A stretch of 64,000 bases of DNA from Pseudomonas alcaligenes (lineage in GTDB: Bacteria > Pseudomonadota > Gammaproteobacteria > Pseudomonadales > Pseudomonadaceae), in the NCBI RefSeq assembly GCF_041729615.1, contig NZ_CP154874.1, positions 191,001 to 255,000 of the forward strand, given 5' to 3'. Positions 1-8,906 of the stretch are shown one piece after another. The notes beneath the pieces were generated by a model that saw nothing but the letters and a program-made list of their open reading frames with translations, made no database searches and was not told the origin of the DNA. Positions within the stretch are counted from its first letter, which is position 1, and each line of letters starts with the position of its first letter. The position numbers and the translations under genes were made by a program.

Positions 1-1
1 G

Positions 2-895
2 CGTGAACTGATCGAGGTGCAGTTGGGCTCCATCGCCTGGGGCCAGCTGCAGAACCGCAAGCCGCAGCAGGCCAACCTGTGGCGTCGCCTGCAGCGCATG
101 GGCCTGTCCGCCGAGCTGTCCAAGGCGCTGCTGGAGCGCGTGGCCAAGGTCGCCGATCCGCGCCAGGCCTGGCGCATGCTGCTGGCCCATCTGGCCCATG
201 CGATCAAGACCCCGGCGGTCGAGCCGCTGGAGGAGGGCGGGGTGATCGCCCTGGTCGGCCCGGCCGGCATGGGCAAGACCACCACCCTGGCCAAGATGGC
301 CGCGCGCTACGTGCTGAAGTACGGCTCGCAGAGCATCGCCCTGGTCAGCATGGACAGCTTCCGTATCGGCGCCCAGGAGCAGATCAAGACCCTCGGCCGC
401 ATCCTCAACGTTTCCGTGACCCAGGTCGATCCGGGCCAGTCGCTGATCCAGGCCCTGGCACCGCTGGCGCGCAAGAAGGTGATCCTGATCGACACCGCCG
501 GCCTGCCGGGCAACGACCCGGCCCTGCGCCTGCAGCTGGAGAGCCTGGCTGCGCGCGGCCTGAAGGCGAAGAACTACCTGGTGCTGGCTGCCACCAGCCA
601 GGCCCAGGTGCTCAAGGCCGCCTATCACAGCTACAAGCAGTGCGGCCTGGCCGGCTGCATCCTGAGCAAGGTGGACGAGGCGGCCAATCTAGGTGAAGTT
701 CTGGGGCTGGCCATCAGCCAGCATCTCCCGGTAGCCTATCTGGCTGACGGGCCGAAGATTCCGGACGATCTGCAGGTACCGCGCAGCCACCAGTTGGTGA
801 GTCGCGCCGTGAGCCTGCAGACCGAGGAAGATCCGAGCGAGGAAGCCATGGCCGACATGTTTGCCGGCTTCTACCACCCGCGTCGCGCGGGGTAG
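2..895 (+). CDS. flhF: FlhF, SRP-type GTPase for polar flagellum placement (5' truncated)
   Basis: The reading frame is already open at base 2, so the N-terminal part lies outside the window; about 297 C-terminal residues are visible. These hold the NG domain of an SRP54/FtsY-type GTPase: the P-loop GPAGMGKTTT near base 268, a DTAG motif (G3) near base 490, and LSKVDEA near base 664, which corresponds to the usual TKxD specificity motif. In polar-flagellated Pseudomonas FlhF recruits the first basal-body components to the pole and affects flagellar number. It is followed by fleN, its usual partner, after a 97-bp gap. Confidence 0.95.
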   Translation, partial: RELIEVQLGSIAWGQLQNRKPQQANLWRRLQRMGLSAELSKALLERVAKVADPRQAWRMLLAHLAHAIKTPAVEPLEEGGVIALVGPAGMGKTTTLAKMAARYVLKYGSQSIALVSMDSFRIGAQEQIKTLGRILNVSVTQVDPGQSLIQALAPLARKKVILIDTAGLPGNDPALRLQLESLAARGLKAKNYLVLAATSQAQVLKAAYHSYKQCGLAGCILSKVDEAANLGEVLGLAISQHLPVAYLADGPKIPDDLQVPRSHQLVSRAVSLQTEEDPSEEAMADMFAGFYHPRRAG

Positions 896-992
896 GGCAG
901 GCGGTGGCGCGCAAGGCGTTCTAGTGTGTAGGAACAGGTCGGTGTAGTTGCCCGACCAGCCCAGACCAGGCAAGACAAGGTAAGAGAAGAAC

Positions 993-1826
993 ATGGGTAG
1001 TATGCATCCCGTACAGGTGATCGCAGTCACTGGCGGCAAGGGCGGCGTCGGCAAGACCAACGTGTCGGTGAATCTGTCGCTGGCGCTGGCCGACCTCGGT
1101 CGCCGGGTCATGCTGATGGACGCCGACCTGGGCCTGGCCAACGTCGACGTACTGCTCGGCCTGACGCCCAAGCGCACCCTGGCCGATGTGATAAACGGCG
1201 AGTGCGACCTCAAGGACGTGCTGCTGCAAGGGCCCGGCGGCATCCGCATCGTGCCCGCGGCATCCGGTACGCAGAGCATGGTGCAGCTGTCGCCGGTACA
1301 GCATGCCGGCCTGATCCAGGCCTTCAGCGACATCAGCGACAACCTTGATGTGCTGGTAATCGACACCGCCGCCGGCATCGGCGACGGCGTGGTCAGCTTC
1401 GTCCGTGCCGCCCAGGAGGTGCTGGTGGTGGTCTGCGACGAGCCGACCTCGATCACCGACGCCTACGCGCTGATCAAGCTGCTCAACCGCGATTACGGCA
1501 TGAACCGCTTCCGCGTCCTGGCCAACATGGCCCACAGCCCGCAGGAAGGGCGCAACCTCTTTGCTAAACTGACCAAGGTGACCGATCGCTTCCTCGATGT
1601 GGCCTTGCAGTACGTGGGCGCCGTTCCCTACGACGAATCCGTCCGCAAGGCCGTGCAGAAACAGCGCGCGGTGTACGAAGCCTTCCCGCGCTCGAAATGC
1701 GCACTGGCGTTCAAGGCGATTGCCCAGAAAGTCGACACCTGGCCGCTTCCGGCCAACCCGCGCGGCCATCTGGAGTTCTTCGTCGAGCGTCTGGTGCAGC
1801 AGCCGATCGCGGGGACGGCCGTATGA
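993..1826 (+). CDS. fleN: FleN (FlhG/MinD family), flagellar number regulator
   Basis: This 277-residue MinD/ParA-type ATPase has the deviant Walker A motif GGKGGVGKTN near residues 13-22, followed by the MDADLGLANVD segment typical of FlhG/FleN. Known role of the family: it binds the master regulator FleQ, limits its activity and restricts the cell to a single polar flagellum, acting together with FlhF. Its TGA overlaps the fliA start codon (ATGA), so translation of the two is probably coupled. Confidence 0.96.
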   Translation: MGSMHPVQVIAVTGGKGGVGKTNVSVNLSLALADLGRRVMLMDADLGLANVDVLLGLTPKRTLADVINGECDLKDVLLQGPGGIRIVPAASGTQSMVQLSPVQHAGLIQAFSDISDNLDVLVIDTAAGIGDGVVSFVRAAQEVLVVVCDEPTSITDAYALIKLLNRDYGMNRFRVLANMAHSPQEGRNLFAKLTKVTDRFLDVALQYVGAVPYDESVRKAVQKQRAVYEAFPRSKCALAFKAIAQKVDTWPLPANPRGHLEFFVERLVQQPIAGTAV

Positions 1827-2566
1827 CAGCAGCCAGTGGACTTCGCATGTACAACAAGGCGCAAGCGCAGGATTCCCAGCACCAGCTGATCGAGCGATAC
1901 GCGCCGCTGGTCAAGCGCATCGCCTATCACCTGCTGGCGCGCCTGCCGGCCAGCGTGCAGGTCGACGATCTGATGCAGGCCGGCATGATCGGCCTGCTGG
2001 AGGCCTCGAAGAAATACGATGGCAGCAAGGGCGCCAGCTTCGAGACCTACGCCGGCATCCGCATCCGTGGCGCCATGCTCGACGAGGTGCGCAAGGGTGA
2101 CTGGGCACCGCGCTCGGTCCACCGCAACAGCCGCATGGTCAGCGATGCCATCCGCGCAATCGAGGCCAGAACCGGTCGAGACGCTAAAGATCAAGAGGTT
2201 GCGGCCGAACTCCAATTGAGTCTCGAGGATTACTACGGCATCCTTGGCGACACTCAGGGGAGCCGCCTGTTCAGCTTCGACGACCTGATGCAGGACGGCG
2301 AGCATGGCGGTTTGCTCGAGGATGCCAGTAGCCACAGCGGTCCCCTGCACGGCCTGGAAGACGAGCGTTTCCAGGCGGCGCTGGCCGATGCCATCGCCCA
2401 CCTGCCGGAGCGCGAGCGGCTGGTGCTGGCGCTGTACTACGACGAAGAATTGAATTTGAAGGAAATCGGCGAAGTTCTGGGGGTCAGCGAGTCCCGGGTC
2501 AGCCAGTTGCACAGCCAGTGCGCCGCCCGTTTGCGCGCACGTCTGGGTGAGTGGCGGGCCAGCTGA
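1823..2566 (+). CDS. fliA: FliA, flagellar sigma factor (sigma-28)
   Basis: The protein is 247 residues from the ATG at 1823, which overlaps the fleN stop; this equals the usual Pseudomonas FliA length. It has region 2 (YAPLVKRIAYHLLARLP...VDDLMQAG), region 3 and region 4 with a C-terminal helix-turn-helix (LKEIGEVLGVSESRVSQLHSQ). FliA directs transcription of late flagellar and chemotaxis genes and is normally held by the anti-sigma factor FlgM. The frame stays open upstream, but the 1823 start is favoured by the ATGA overlap and by the family length. Confidence 0.96.
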   Translation: MTAASGLRMYNKAQAQDSQHQLIERYAPLVKRIAYHLLARLPASVQVDDLMQAGMIGLLEASKKYDGSKGASFETYAGIRIRGAMLDEVRKGDWAPRSVHRNSRMVSDAIRAIEARTGRDAKDQEVAAELQLSLEDYYGILGDTQGSRLFSFDDLMQDGEHGGLLEDASSHSGPLHGLEDERFQAALADAIAHLPERERLVLALYYDEELNLKEIGEVLGVSESRVSQLHSQCAARLRARLGEWRAS

Positions 2567-2636
2567 CGAAGAGCCGGTTTCAAGATTTGCGACGTCCCGG
2601 GGTGCCGGTGGCGTTTAGGACTGTACGGAGGTCGAC

Positions 2637-3023
2637 TTGGACAAGAACATGAAAATCCTCATCGTTGACGATTTCTCGACGATGCGACGGATCATCAAGA
2701 ACCTCCTGCGTGATCTGGGGTTCACCAACACGGCCGAGGCCGACGACGGCAATACGGCCCTGCCCATGCTGCAGAGCGGTAGTTTCGACTTCCTGGTGAC
2801 CGACTGGAACATGCCCGGCATGACCGGTATCGACCTGCTGCGCGCGGTGCGTGCGGACGAGCGCCTGAAGAATCTGCCGGTGCTGATGGTGACCGCCGAG
2901 GCCAAGCGCGAACAGATCATCGAGGCCGCCCAGGCTGGCGTGAATGGCTATGTCGTCAAGCCGTTCACCGCCCAGGTGCTGAAGGAGAAGATCGAGAAGA
3001 TCTTCGAACGGGTTAACGGCTGA
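2637..3023 (+). CDS. cheY: CheY chemotaxis response regulator
   Basis: Single receiver domain protein with the acidic pair DD at residues 11-12, phospho-acceptor D56 in TDWNMPG and the lysine in VVKPF (numbering from the TTG start). Phospho-CheY binds the flagellar switch FliM. Two starts are possible. The TTG at 2637 lies 5 nt after a GGAGG at 2627-2631, while the ATG at 2649, which gives the 124-residue form usual for the genus, lies 17 nt away from it. The ribosome-binding site argues for the TTG, family length for the ATG. cheZ follows 19 bp downstream. Confidence 0.95.
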   Translation: MDKNMKILIVDDFSTMRRIIKNLLRDLGFTNTAEADDGNTALPMLQSGSFDFLVTDWNMPGMTGIDLLRAVRADERLKNLPVLMVTAEAKREQIIEAAQAGVNGYVVKPFTAQVLKEKIEKIFERVNG

Positions 3024-3042
3024 TGATCGCCGCGAGGGCGCT

Positions 3043-3831
3043 ATGGCACACGATGATTCACACCTGGGCGAACTCGAATCGACCCTGAAGGCGCATGCCA
3101 CCCAACTCGTCGAGAGCCTGGAGAAGGGCCGTTTCGGCGAGGCGGTCAGCCTGATCCACGAGCTCAACAAGGCGCGCGACCACGGCCTGTATCAGGAAGT
3201 CGGCAAGCTCACCCGCGAACTGCACAACTCGATCGTCAACTTCCAGATCGACCCGCGCAATCCGCACGCGCAGGAGATCTCGCAGATCACCGACGCCACC
3301 GAGCGCTTGTCCTATGTGGTGCAGATGACCGAGAAAGCGGCCAACCGCACCATGGACCTGGTCGAGCAGAGTGCGCCGCTGGTCAACGACCTGGGCGATG
3401 AGGCACAGGCCCTGTCTGCCGACTGGGGCAAGTTCATGCGCCGCGAGATGGGCGCCGACGCTTTCCGCGACCTGGCCAAGCGCATCGAACTCTTCCTCGC
3501 TCGCAGCGAGCGTGACAGCCAGCGTCTGTCCGGCTACCTCAACGACATTCTCTTGGCCCAGGATTTCCAGGATCTCACCGGGCAGGTGATCAAGCGCGTG
3601 ACCCAGCTGGTCACCGAAGTGGAGCGCGACCTGCTCAAGCTGATGCTGATGGCCAGCCATGTCGACCGCTTCGCCGGTATCGAGCATGACCTGGAGGCGC
3701 TGCGTGCCGAGCAAGAACAACAAAAAGAGCCTTCCAAGGGTGAAGGTCCGCAGATTCATGCCGATAAGCGTGATGACGTCGCGTCCAGCCAGGACGATGT
3801 CGACGACCTGCTGTCCAGCCTTGGATTTTAG
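3043..3831 (+). CDS. cheZ: CheZ, CheY-P phosphatase
   Basis: The protein has 262 residues and is mostly helical. The conserved catalytic segment AQDFQDLTGQ, with the Asp and Gln that act on phospho-CheY, lies near residue 170. The C-terminus ends in an acidic segment, DDVDDLLSSLGF, matching the CheY-binding peptide at the end of CheZ proteins. It sits between cheY and cheA in one transcription direction. It ends the CheY-P signal so the motor can respond to new stimuli. Confidence 0.96.
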   Translation: MAHDDSHLGELESTLKAHATQLVESLEKGRFGEAVSLIHELNKARDHGLYQEVGKLTRELHNSIVNFQIDPRNPHAQEISQITDATERLSYVVQMTEKAANRTMDLVEQSAPLVNDLGDEAQALSADWGKFMRREMGADAFRDLAKRIELFLARSERDSQRLSGYLNDILLAQDFQDLTGQVIKRVTQLVTEVERDLLKLMLMASHVDRFAGIEHDLEALRAEQEQQKEPSKGEGPQIHADKRDDVASSQDDVDDLLSSLGF

Positions 3832-3860
3832 GGCTCTAGAAGAGCCTTTGGAGCGCACCG

Positions 3861-6062
3861 ATGAGCTTCGACGCCGATGAAGAAATCCTCCAGGACTTCC
3901 TGGTAGAGGCCGGCGAAATTCTTGAGCTGCTGTCCGAGCAACTGGTCGAGCTGGAGAGCCGGCCGGATGACATGGACCTGCTCAATGCCATCTTCCGTGG
4001 TTTCCACACGGTCAAGGGTGGCGCCGGCTTCCTCCAGCTCAATGAGCTGGTGGAGTGCTGTCACATCGCGGAGAACGTCTTCGACATCCTGCGCAAGGGT
4101 GAGCGGCGGGTCACTGCCGAGCTGATGGACGTGGTCCTGCAGGCGCTGGATGCGGTCAACGAAATGTTCAGTCAGGTGCGCGAACGCACCGAGCCGACCC
4201 CGGCCACTCCCGAGCTGCTGGCCGCGCTGGCACGCCTGGCCGAACCGGAGAGCGCCGACGAGCAGGCTGCCGAGCCTGAGCCTGAGCCCGAGCCGGTGGC
4301 CGAAGCGGCACCCGGTGGCGATATCACCGACAGTGAGTTCGAGCAGCTGCTCGATGCCATCGGCGACCAGCCGGCTGCCGAGACTCCCGCCGCAGGCGGT
4401 GGCGACGAGATCACCGATGACGAGTTCGAGGCGCTGCTCGACCAGCTGCACGGCAAGGGCAAGTTCGCCGGCGCGGCCGAAGAGGCCCCGGTAGCCAAAG
4501 CGGCGGCCCCGGCTGCTGCATCCGCTGCTGACGAGATCACCGACGACGAGTTCGAGGCGCTGCTCGACCAGCTGCACGGCAAGGGCAAGTTCGCCGGCGC
4601 CGTGGAAGAGGCCCCCGCAGCCAAAGCGGCAGCCCCAGCTGCTCCGGTTGCGGCGAGCGGTGGCGACGAGATCACCGATGACGAGTTCGAGGCGCTGCTC
4701 GACCAGCTGCATGGCAAGGGCAAGTTCGCCGGCGCCGTGGAAGAGGCGCCTGCAATCAAAGCGGCGACCCCGGCGCCTGCAGCCAAGAAGGTGGAGCCGG
4801 CCAAGCCCGTGGCTGCCAAACCCGCAGCCAAGCCCGAGCCCGCCAAGCCGACACCCGCCGCGGCTCCTGCCGCTGCGGCCGCCGCCCCCAGCGAGGCGGA
4901 AACCACGGTGCGCGTCGATACCGCACGCCTGGACGAGATCATGAACATGGTCGGCGAGCTGGTGCTGGTGCGTAACCGCCTGGTGCGCCTGGGCCTGAAC
5001 AGCGGCGACGAGGCCATGGCTAAGGCCGTGTCCAACCTCGATGTGGTCACCGCGGACCTGCAGACCTCGGTCATGAAGACCCGCATGCAGCCGATCAAGA
5101 AGGTCTTCGGCCGCTTTCCGCGCCTGGTTCGCGACCTGGCGCGCAACCTGAAGAAAGAGATCAACCTGGAGCTGGTCGGCGAAGAAACCGACCTCGACAA
5201 GAACCTGGTCGAGGCCCTCGCCGACCCGTTGGTGCACCTGGTGCGCAACGCCGTCGACCATGGCATCGAGAGCCCCGAGGAACGCGAGGCCGCAGGCAAG
5301 GCGCGGGCTGGCCGCGTGGTGCTGTCGGCCGAGCAGGAGGGCGACCACATCCTGTTGTCGATCTCCGACGACGGCAAGGGCATGGACCCGGAGATCCTCC
5401 GCGCCAAGGCGGTGGAGAAGGGGCTGCTGGACAAGGACGCGGCCGATCGCCTGAGCGAGACCGAGTGCTACAACCTGATCTTCGCCCCGGGCTTCTCGAC
5501 CAAGACCGAAATTTCCGACGTGTCCGGCCGCGGTGTTGGCATGGATGTGGTGAAGACCAAGATTTCCCAGCTCAACGGCATCATCAACGTGCACTCGGCC
5601 AAGGGCCAGGGCTCGAAGATCGTCATCAAGGTGCCGCTGACCCTGGCGATCATGCCGACCCTGATGGTGATGCTGGGCAACCAGGCCTTCGCCTTCCCGC
5701 TGGTCAACGTCAACGAGATCTTCCACCTCGACCTGTCGCGCACCAACGTGGTGGACGGCCAGGAAGTGGTCATCGTGCGCGACAAGGCGCTGCCGCTGTT
5801 CTACCTCAAGCGCTGGCTGGTCAATGGCGCGGTCGACGAGGAGCAGCGCGAGGGACATGTGGTCATCCTCACCGTTGGCAGCCAGCGCATCGGCTTCGTG
5901 GTCGACCAGCTGGTGGGCCAGGAGGAGGTGGTGATCAAGCCGCTGGGCAAGATGCTGCAGGGCACCCCGGGCATGTCCGGCGCTACCATTACCGGTGACG
6001 GGCGCATCGCCCTGATTCTCGACGTGCCGAGCATGCTCAAGCGCTACGCGCGTCGTATCTGA
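3861..6062 (+). CDS. cheA: CheA chemotaxis histidine kinase
   Basis: The 733 residues comprise an HPt domain (residues 1-105, phosphorylated His49 in FHTVKGGAGF), an Ala/Pro-rich linker with acidic repeats (about 155-292), a further Ala/Pro/Lys linker, the dimerisation domain (from about 350), an ATPase domain with VRNAVDHGIE (N box), DDGKGMD (G1) and GRGVGMDVV (G2), and a C-terminal CheW-like domain (about 600-733). It phosphorylates CheY and CheB in response to receptors coupled through CheW. No ordinary P2 domain is obvious; the acidic repeats occupy its place. Confidence 0.96.
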   Translation: MSFDADEEILQDFLVEAGEILELLSEQLVELESRPDDMDLLNAIFRGFHTVKGGAGFLQLNELVECCHIAENVFDILRKGERRVTAELMDVVLQALDAVNEMFSQVRERTEPTPATPELLAALARLAEPESADEQAAEPEPEPEPVAEAAPGGDITDSEFEQLLDAIGDQPAAETPAAGGGDEITDDEFEALLDQLHGKGKFAGAAEEAPVAKAAAPAAASAADEITDDEFEALLDQLHGKGKFAGAVEEAPAAKAAAPAAPVAASGGDEITDDEFEALLDQLHGKGKFAGAVEEAPAIKAATPAPAAKKVEPAKPVAAKPAAKPEPAKPTPAAAPAAAAAAPSEAETTVRVDTARLDEIMNMVGELVLVRNRLVRLGLNSGDEAMAKAVSNLDVVTADLQTSVMKTRMQPIKKVFGRFPRLVRDLARNLKKEINLELVGEETDLDKNLVEALADPLVHLVRNAVDHGIESPEEREAAGKARAGRVVLSAEQEGDHILLSISDDGKGMDPEILRAKAVEKGLLDKDAADRLSETECYNLIFAPGFSTKTEISDVSGRGVGMDVVKTKISQLNGIINVHSAKGQGSKIVIKVPLTLAIMPTLMVMLGNQAFAFPLVNVNEIFHLDLSRTNVVDGQEVVIVRDKALPLFYLKRWLVNGAVDEEQREGHVVILTVGSQRIGFVVDQLVGQEEVVIKPLGKMLQGTPGMSGATITGDGRIALILDVPSMLKRYARRI
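4404..4735 (+). repeat. Three near-identical 71-bp repeats inside cheA
   Basis: Copies at 4404-4474, 4530-4600 and 4665-4735 differ at only a few third-codon positions and each encode DEITDDEFEALLDQLHGKGK plus a short FAGA tail. A degenerate fourth unit, DITDSEFEQLLDAIGDQ, precedes them near base 4320. The units are separated by Ala/Pro/Lys-rich spacers, giving periods of 126 and 135 bp. Confidence 0.95.
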
Positions 6063-6101
6063 TCGTTCGCGGCTGGCTCGGCCAGTCCCTCTGGAGTGTT
6101 T

Positions 6102-7220
6102 ATGGCAGTCAAGGTCCTGGTGGTGGATGATTCCGGCTTTTTCCGCCGCCGGGTCTCGGAGATTCTCTCCGCCGACCCCGATATTCAGGTGGTTGGTACC
6201 GCCACCAACGGTCGCGAGGCCATCGATCAGGCACTGGCGCTGAAGCCGGACGTGATCACCATGGACTACGAGATGCCGATGATGGATGGCATCACGGCGG
6301 TCAAGAACATCATGCAGCGCTGCCCGACCCCGGTACTGATGTTCTCCTCGCTGACCCACGAGGGCGCCCGCGTCACCCTCGATGCGCTGGATGCCGGCGC
6401 GGTGGACTACCTGCCGAAGAACTTCGAGGACATCTCGCGCAACCCAGAGAAGGTCAAGGCGCTGCTGTGCGAGAAAGTCCATACCATCGCCCGCAGCAAC
6501 CGGCGTTACAGTACTTTCAGCAGTCCCGCGGCCAGCCCGGCGCCGGCTGCCGCGCCCCAGGCAACAGCGCGTAGTAGCGCCACACCCGCCGCGGCCCCTT
6601 CCAGCCGGCCCAGCGTGGCACCGGCGACTCCGGCTCAGGGTGCGGCGCCAAAGCGCAAGTCCTACAAGCTGGTGGCCATCGGTACTTCCACCGGTGGCCC
6701 GGTGGCCCTGCAGCGCGTACTGACCCAGCTGCCGGCCAATTTTCCGGCGCCCATCGTGCTTATCCAGCACATGCCGGCAGCCTTTACCAAGGCTTTTGCC
6801 GAGCGCCTGGACAAACTGTGCCGGATCAGTGTGAAGGAAGCCGAGGATGGCGATGTGCTGCGTCCTGGCCTGGCCCTGCTGGCGCCCGGTGGCAAGCAGA
6901 TGATGGTCGATCCGCGCGGTGCGGTGCGCATCCTGCCGGGTGATGAGCGTCTCAACTACAAACCCTGCGTCGACATCACCTTCGGCTCGGCGGCCAAGTC
7001 GTTCAGCGACAAGGTGCTGGCCGTGGTGCTCACCGGCATGGGCGCCGATGGCCGCGAGGGTGCGCGCCTGCTCAAGCAGAGCGGCAGCCAGGTGTGGGCC
7101 CAGGACGAGGCCAGCTGCGTGATCTATGGCATGCCCATGGCGGTGGTCAAGGCCAACCTGGCCGACGCCGTGTACGGCCTCGACGAGATCGGCCGGCACC
7201 TGGCCGAGGCCTGCGTCTGA
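6102..7220 (+). CDS. cheB: CheB receptor methylesterase
   Basis: An N-terminal receiver domain (phospho-acceptor D55 in TMDYEMP) is joined by a Ser/Ala/Pro-rich linker (about residues 130-180) to the CheB methylesterase domain. The catalytic residues are visible as GTSTGG (Ser), IQHM (His) and TGMGADG (Asp). The enzyme removes methyl groups from, and deamidates, chemoreceptors during adaptation. The start is the ATG at 6102, giving 372 residues; an in-frame GTG at 6096 is also possible. The stop overlaps the motC start. No cheR lies in the window. Confidence 0.96.
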   Translation: MAVKVLVVDDSGFFRRRVSEILSADPDIQVVGTATNGREAIDQALALKPDVITMDYEMPMMDGITAVKNIMQRCPTPVLMFSSLTHEGARVTLDALDAGAVDYLPKNFEDISRNPEKVKALLCEKVHTIARSNRRYSTFSSPAASPAPAAAPQATARSSATPAAAPSSRPSVAPATPAQGAAPKRKSYKLVAIGTSTGGPVALQRVLTQLPANFPAPIVLIQHMPAAFTKAFAERLDKLCRISVKEAEDGDVLRPGLALLAPGGKQMMVDPRGAVRILPGDERLNYKPCVDITFGSAAKSFSDKVLAVVLTGMGADGREGARLLKQSGSQVWAQDEASCVIYGMPMAVVKANLADAVYGLDEIGRHLAEACV

Positions 7221-7960
7221 TGGATGTACTCAGCCTCATCGGCGTCATCCTCGCCTTCGTCGCCATCATCGGCGGCAACTACCTGGAAGGCGGGCATGCT
7301 GGCGCGTTGGTCAACGGCCCTGCGGCACTGATCGTGATCGGCGGTACCCTGGGTGCCGCCTTCATCCAGGCGCCGATGGCGGTTTTCAAGCGCGCGCTGG
7401 CGATCCTGCGCTGGATCATCTTCCCGCCGCGCATCGACCTGGCCGGTGGCATCAACAGCGTGGTGGCCTGGAGCATGACCGCGCGCAAGGAGGGCCTGCT
7501 GGGCCTCGAGTCGGTGGCCGACATCGAGACCGACCCCTATGCGCGCAAGGGCCTGCAGCTGCTGGTGGACGGTGCCGAGCCGGAGGCCATCCGCAGCATC
7601 CTCGAAGTCGACCTGTATACCCAGGAGGCCCGTGACATTCAGGCGGCCAAGGTCTACGAGAGCATGGGCGGCTATGCACCGACCATCGGTATCATCGGTG
7701 CGGTGATGGGCCTGATCCATGTGATGGGCAACCTGGCCGACCCGAGCAAGCTCGGCAGCGGTATCGCCGTAGCCTTCGTCGCCACCATCTACGGCGTCGC
7801 CTTCGCCAACCTGCTGCTGCTGCCGGTGGGCAACAAGCTCAAGGCCATTGCCATGCGTCAGTCGCGTTATCGCGAGATGCTGCTGGAAGGCATCCTGTCC
7901 ATCGCCGAGGGTGAGAACCCCCGTTCCATCGAGCTGAAGCTGCAAGGCTTCATGGACTGA
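7220..7960 (+). CDS. motC: MotC, flagellar stator protein (MotA family)
   Basis: The 246-residue protein starts at the ATG that overlaps the cheB stop (TGATG). It has two N-terminal hydrophobic segments, a cytoplasmic loop with charged residues (RKEGLLGLESVADIE) and two C-terminal transmembrane segments (PTIGIIGAVMGLIHVM and AVAFVATIYGVAFANLLLLP), the MotA/TolQ/ExbB layout. With MotD it forms the proton-driven MotCD stator, which in P. aeruginosa is needed for swarming and high torque. MotAB is encoded elsewhere. Confidence 0.95.
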   Translation: MDVLSLIGVILAFVAIIGGNYLEGGHAGALVNGPAALIVIGGTLGAAFIQAPMAVFKRALAILRWIIFPPRIDLAGGINSVVAWSMTARKEGLLGLESVADIETDPYARKGLQLLVDGAEPEAIRSILEVDLYTQEARDIQAAKVYESMGGYAPTIGIIGAVMGLIHVMGNLADPSKLGSGIAVAFVATIYGVAFANLLLLPVGNKLKAIAMRQSRYREMLLEGILSIAEGENPRSIELKLQGFMD

Positions 7961-7973
7961 CGGGGTAGGGCGC

Positions 7974-8855
7974 ATGGCCCGGCGGCGCAATCACGAAGAG
8001 CACGAGAATCACGAACGCTGGCTGGTGTCCTACGCGGACTTCATCACCCTGCTGTTCGCTTTCTTCGTGGTGATGTACTCGATCTCCTCGATCAACGAAG
8101 GCAAGTACAAGGTGCTGTCGGAGAGCCTGGTCGGGGTGTTCAGCGAGCCGGAGCGGGCGATCAAGCCGATTCCCATCGGCGACGAGAAGCCGCGCACCAC
8201 CGAGCCCGACCGCTCGATGATCGAGGACAATCCCAACGGCAGCGCCAGCGAGGAGCCGAGCGACCCACTGCAGGAGATCGCCTCCAGCATGCGCGATGCC
8301 TTCGGCGATCTGATCGCCTCCGAGCAGCTGACCGTGCGCGGCAATGAGCTGTGGGTGGAGATCGAACTGAATTCCAGTCTGCTGTTCCCCAGCGGCGACG
8401 CGGTGCCCAACGAGACGGCCTTCACTTTGATCGAGAAGGTGGCGAAGATCCTCGCGCCCTACGAGAACCCGATCCACGTGGAGGGCTTCACCGATAACCT
8501 GCCGATCAATACCGCGCAGTTCCCCAGCAACTGGGAGCTGTCCACCGCGCGGGCGGCCAGCATAGTGCGGATGCTGGCGATGGACGGGGTCAACCCGGGG
8601 CGTCTGGCGGCGGTCGGCTATGGCGAGTTCCAGCCGGTGGCCGACAATGCCACCGAGGAGGGGCGCTCGCGCAACCGCCGGGTGGTGCTGGTGATCTCGC
8701 GCAATCTCGATGTTCGGCGCAGTATCAGCGGGGTCGGCAGTGCCAAGGCCCAGGCGGACCCCGCACTGCAGCGGGCTGGCACGCAATCTGCACCGCCAGC
8801 TCCAGTGGCGGCGCCGGTGACCGGTCCCGCCAATATTTCGACGCCTGCGCCATGA
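7974..8855 (+). CDS. motD: MotD, flagellar stator protein (MotB family)
   Basis: The 293-residue protein has a short basic N-terminus (ARRRNHEEHENHERW), one transmembrane helix carrying the proton-channel Asp (SYADFITLLFAFFVVMYS) and a C-terminal OmpA-like peptidoglycan-binding domain (HVEGFTDNLPIN through RSRNRRVVL). A low-complexity Pro/Ala tail follows. It anchors the MotC/MotD stator to the cell wall. The gene follows motC after 13 bp. Confidence 0.95.
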   Translation: MARRRNHEEHENHERWLVSYADFITLLFAFFVVMYSISSINEGKYKVLSESLVGVFSEPERAIKPIPIGDEKPRTTEPDRSMIEDNPNGSASEEPSDPLQEIASSMRDAFGDLIASEQLTVRGNELWVEIELNSSLLFPSGDAVPNETAFTLIEKVAKILAPYENPIHVEGFTDNLPINTAQFPSNWELSTARAASIVRMLAMDGVNPGRLAAVGYGEFQPVADNATEEGRSRNRRVVLVISRNLDVRRSISGVGSAKAQADPALQRAGTQSAPPAPVAAPVTGPANISTPAP

Positions 8856-8906
8856 GGCGCCTATCAGTTCTCGGTAAGGCATGACCGCGCCGGGAGGACG
8901 ATGACG

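Noticed and set aside
2580-2610. Possible FliA-type promoter (TCAAG ... GCCGGTG) ahead of cheY
   Set aside because: The spacing is several bases longer than the usual 15 bp between the two elements, and the second element matches only in part.
3828-7199. Very long open frame on the minus strand across cheA and cheB
   Set aside because: It mirrors strong, motif-rich plus-strand genes; long antisense frames are expected at this GC content and the product is low-complexity His/Gln/Arg-rich.
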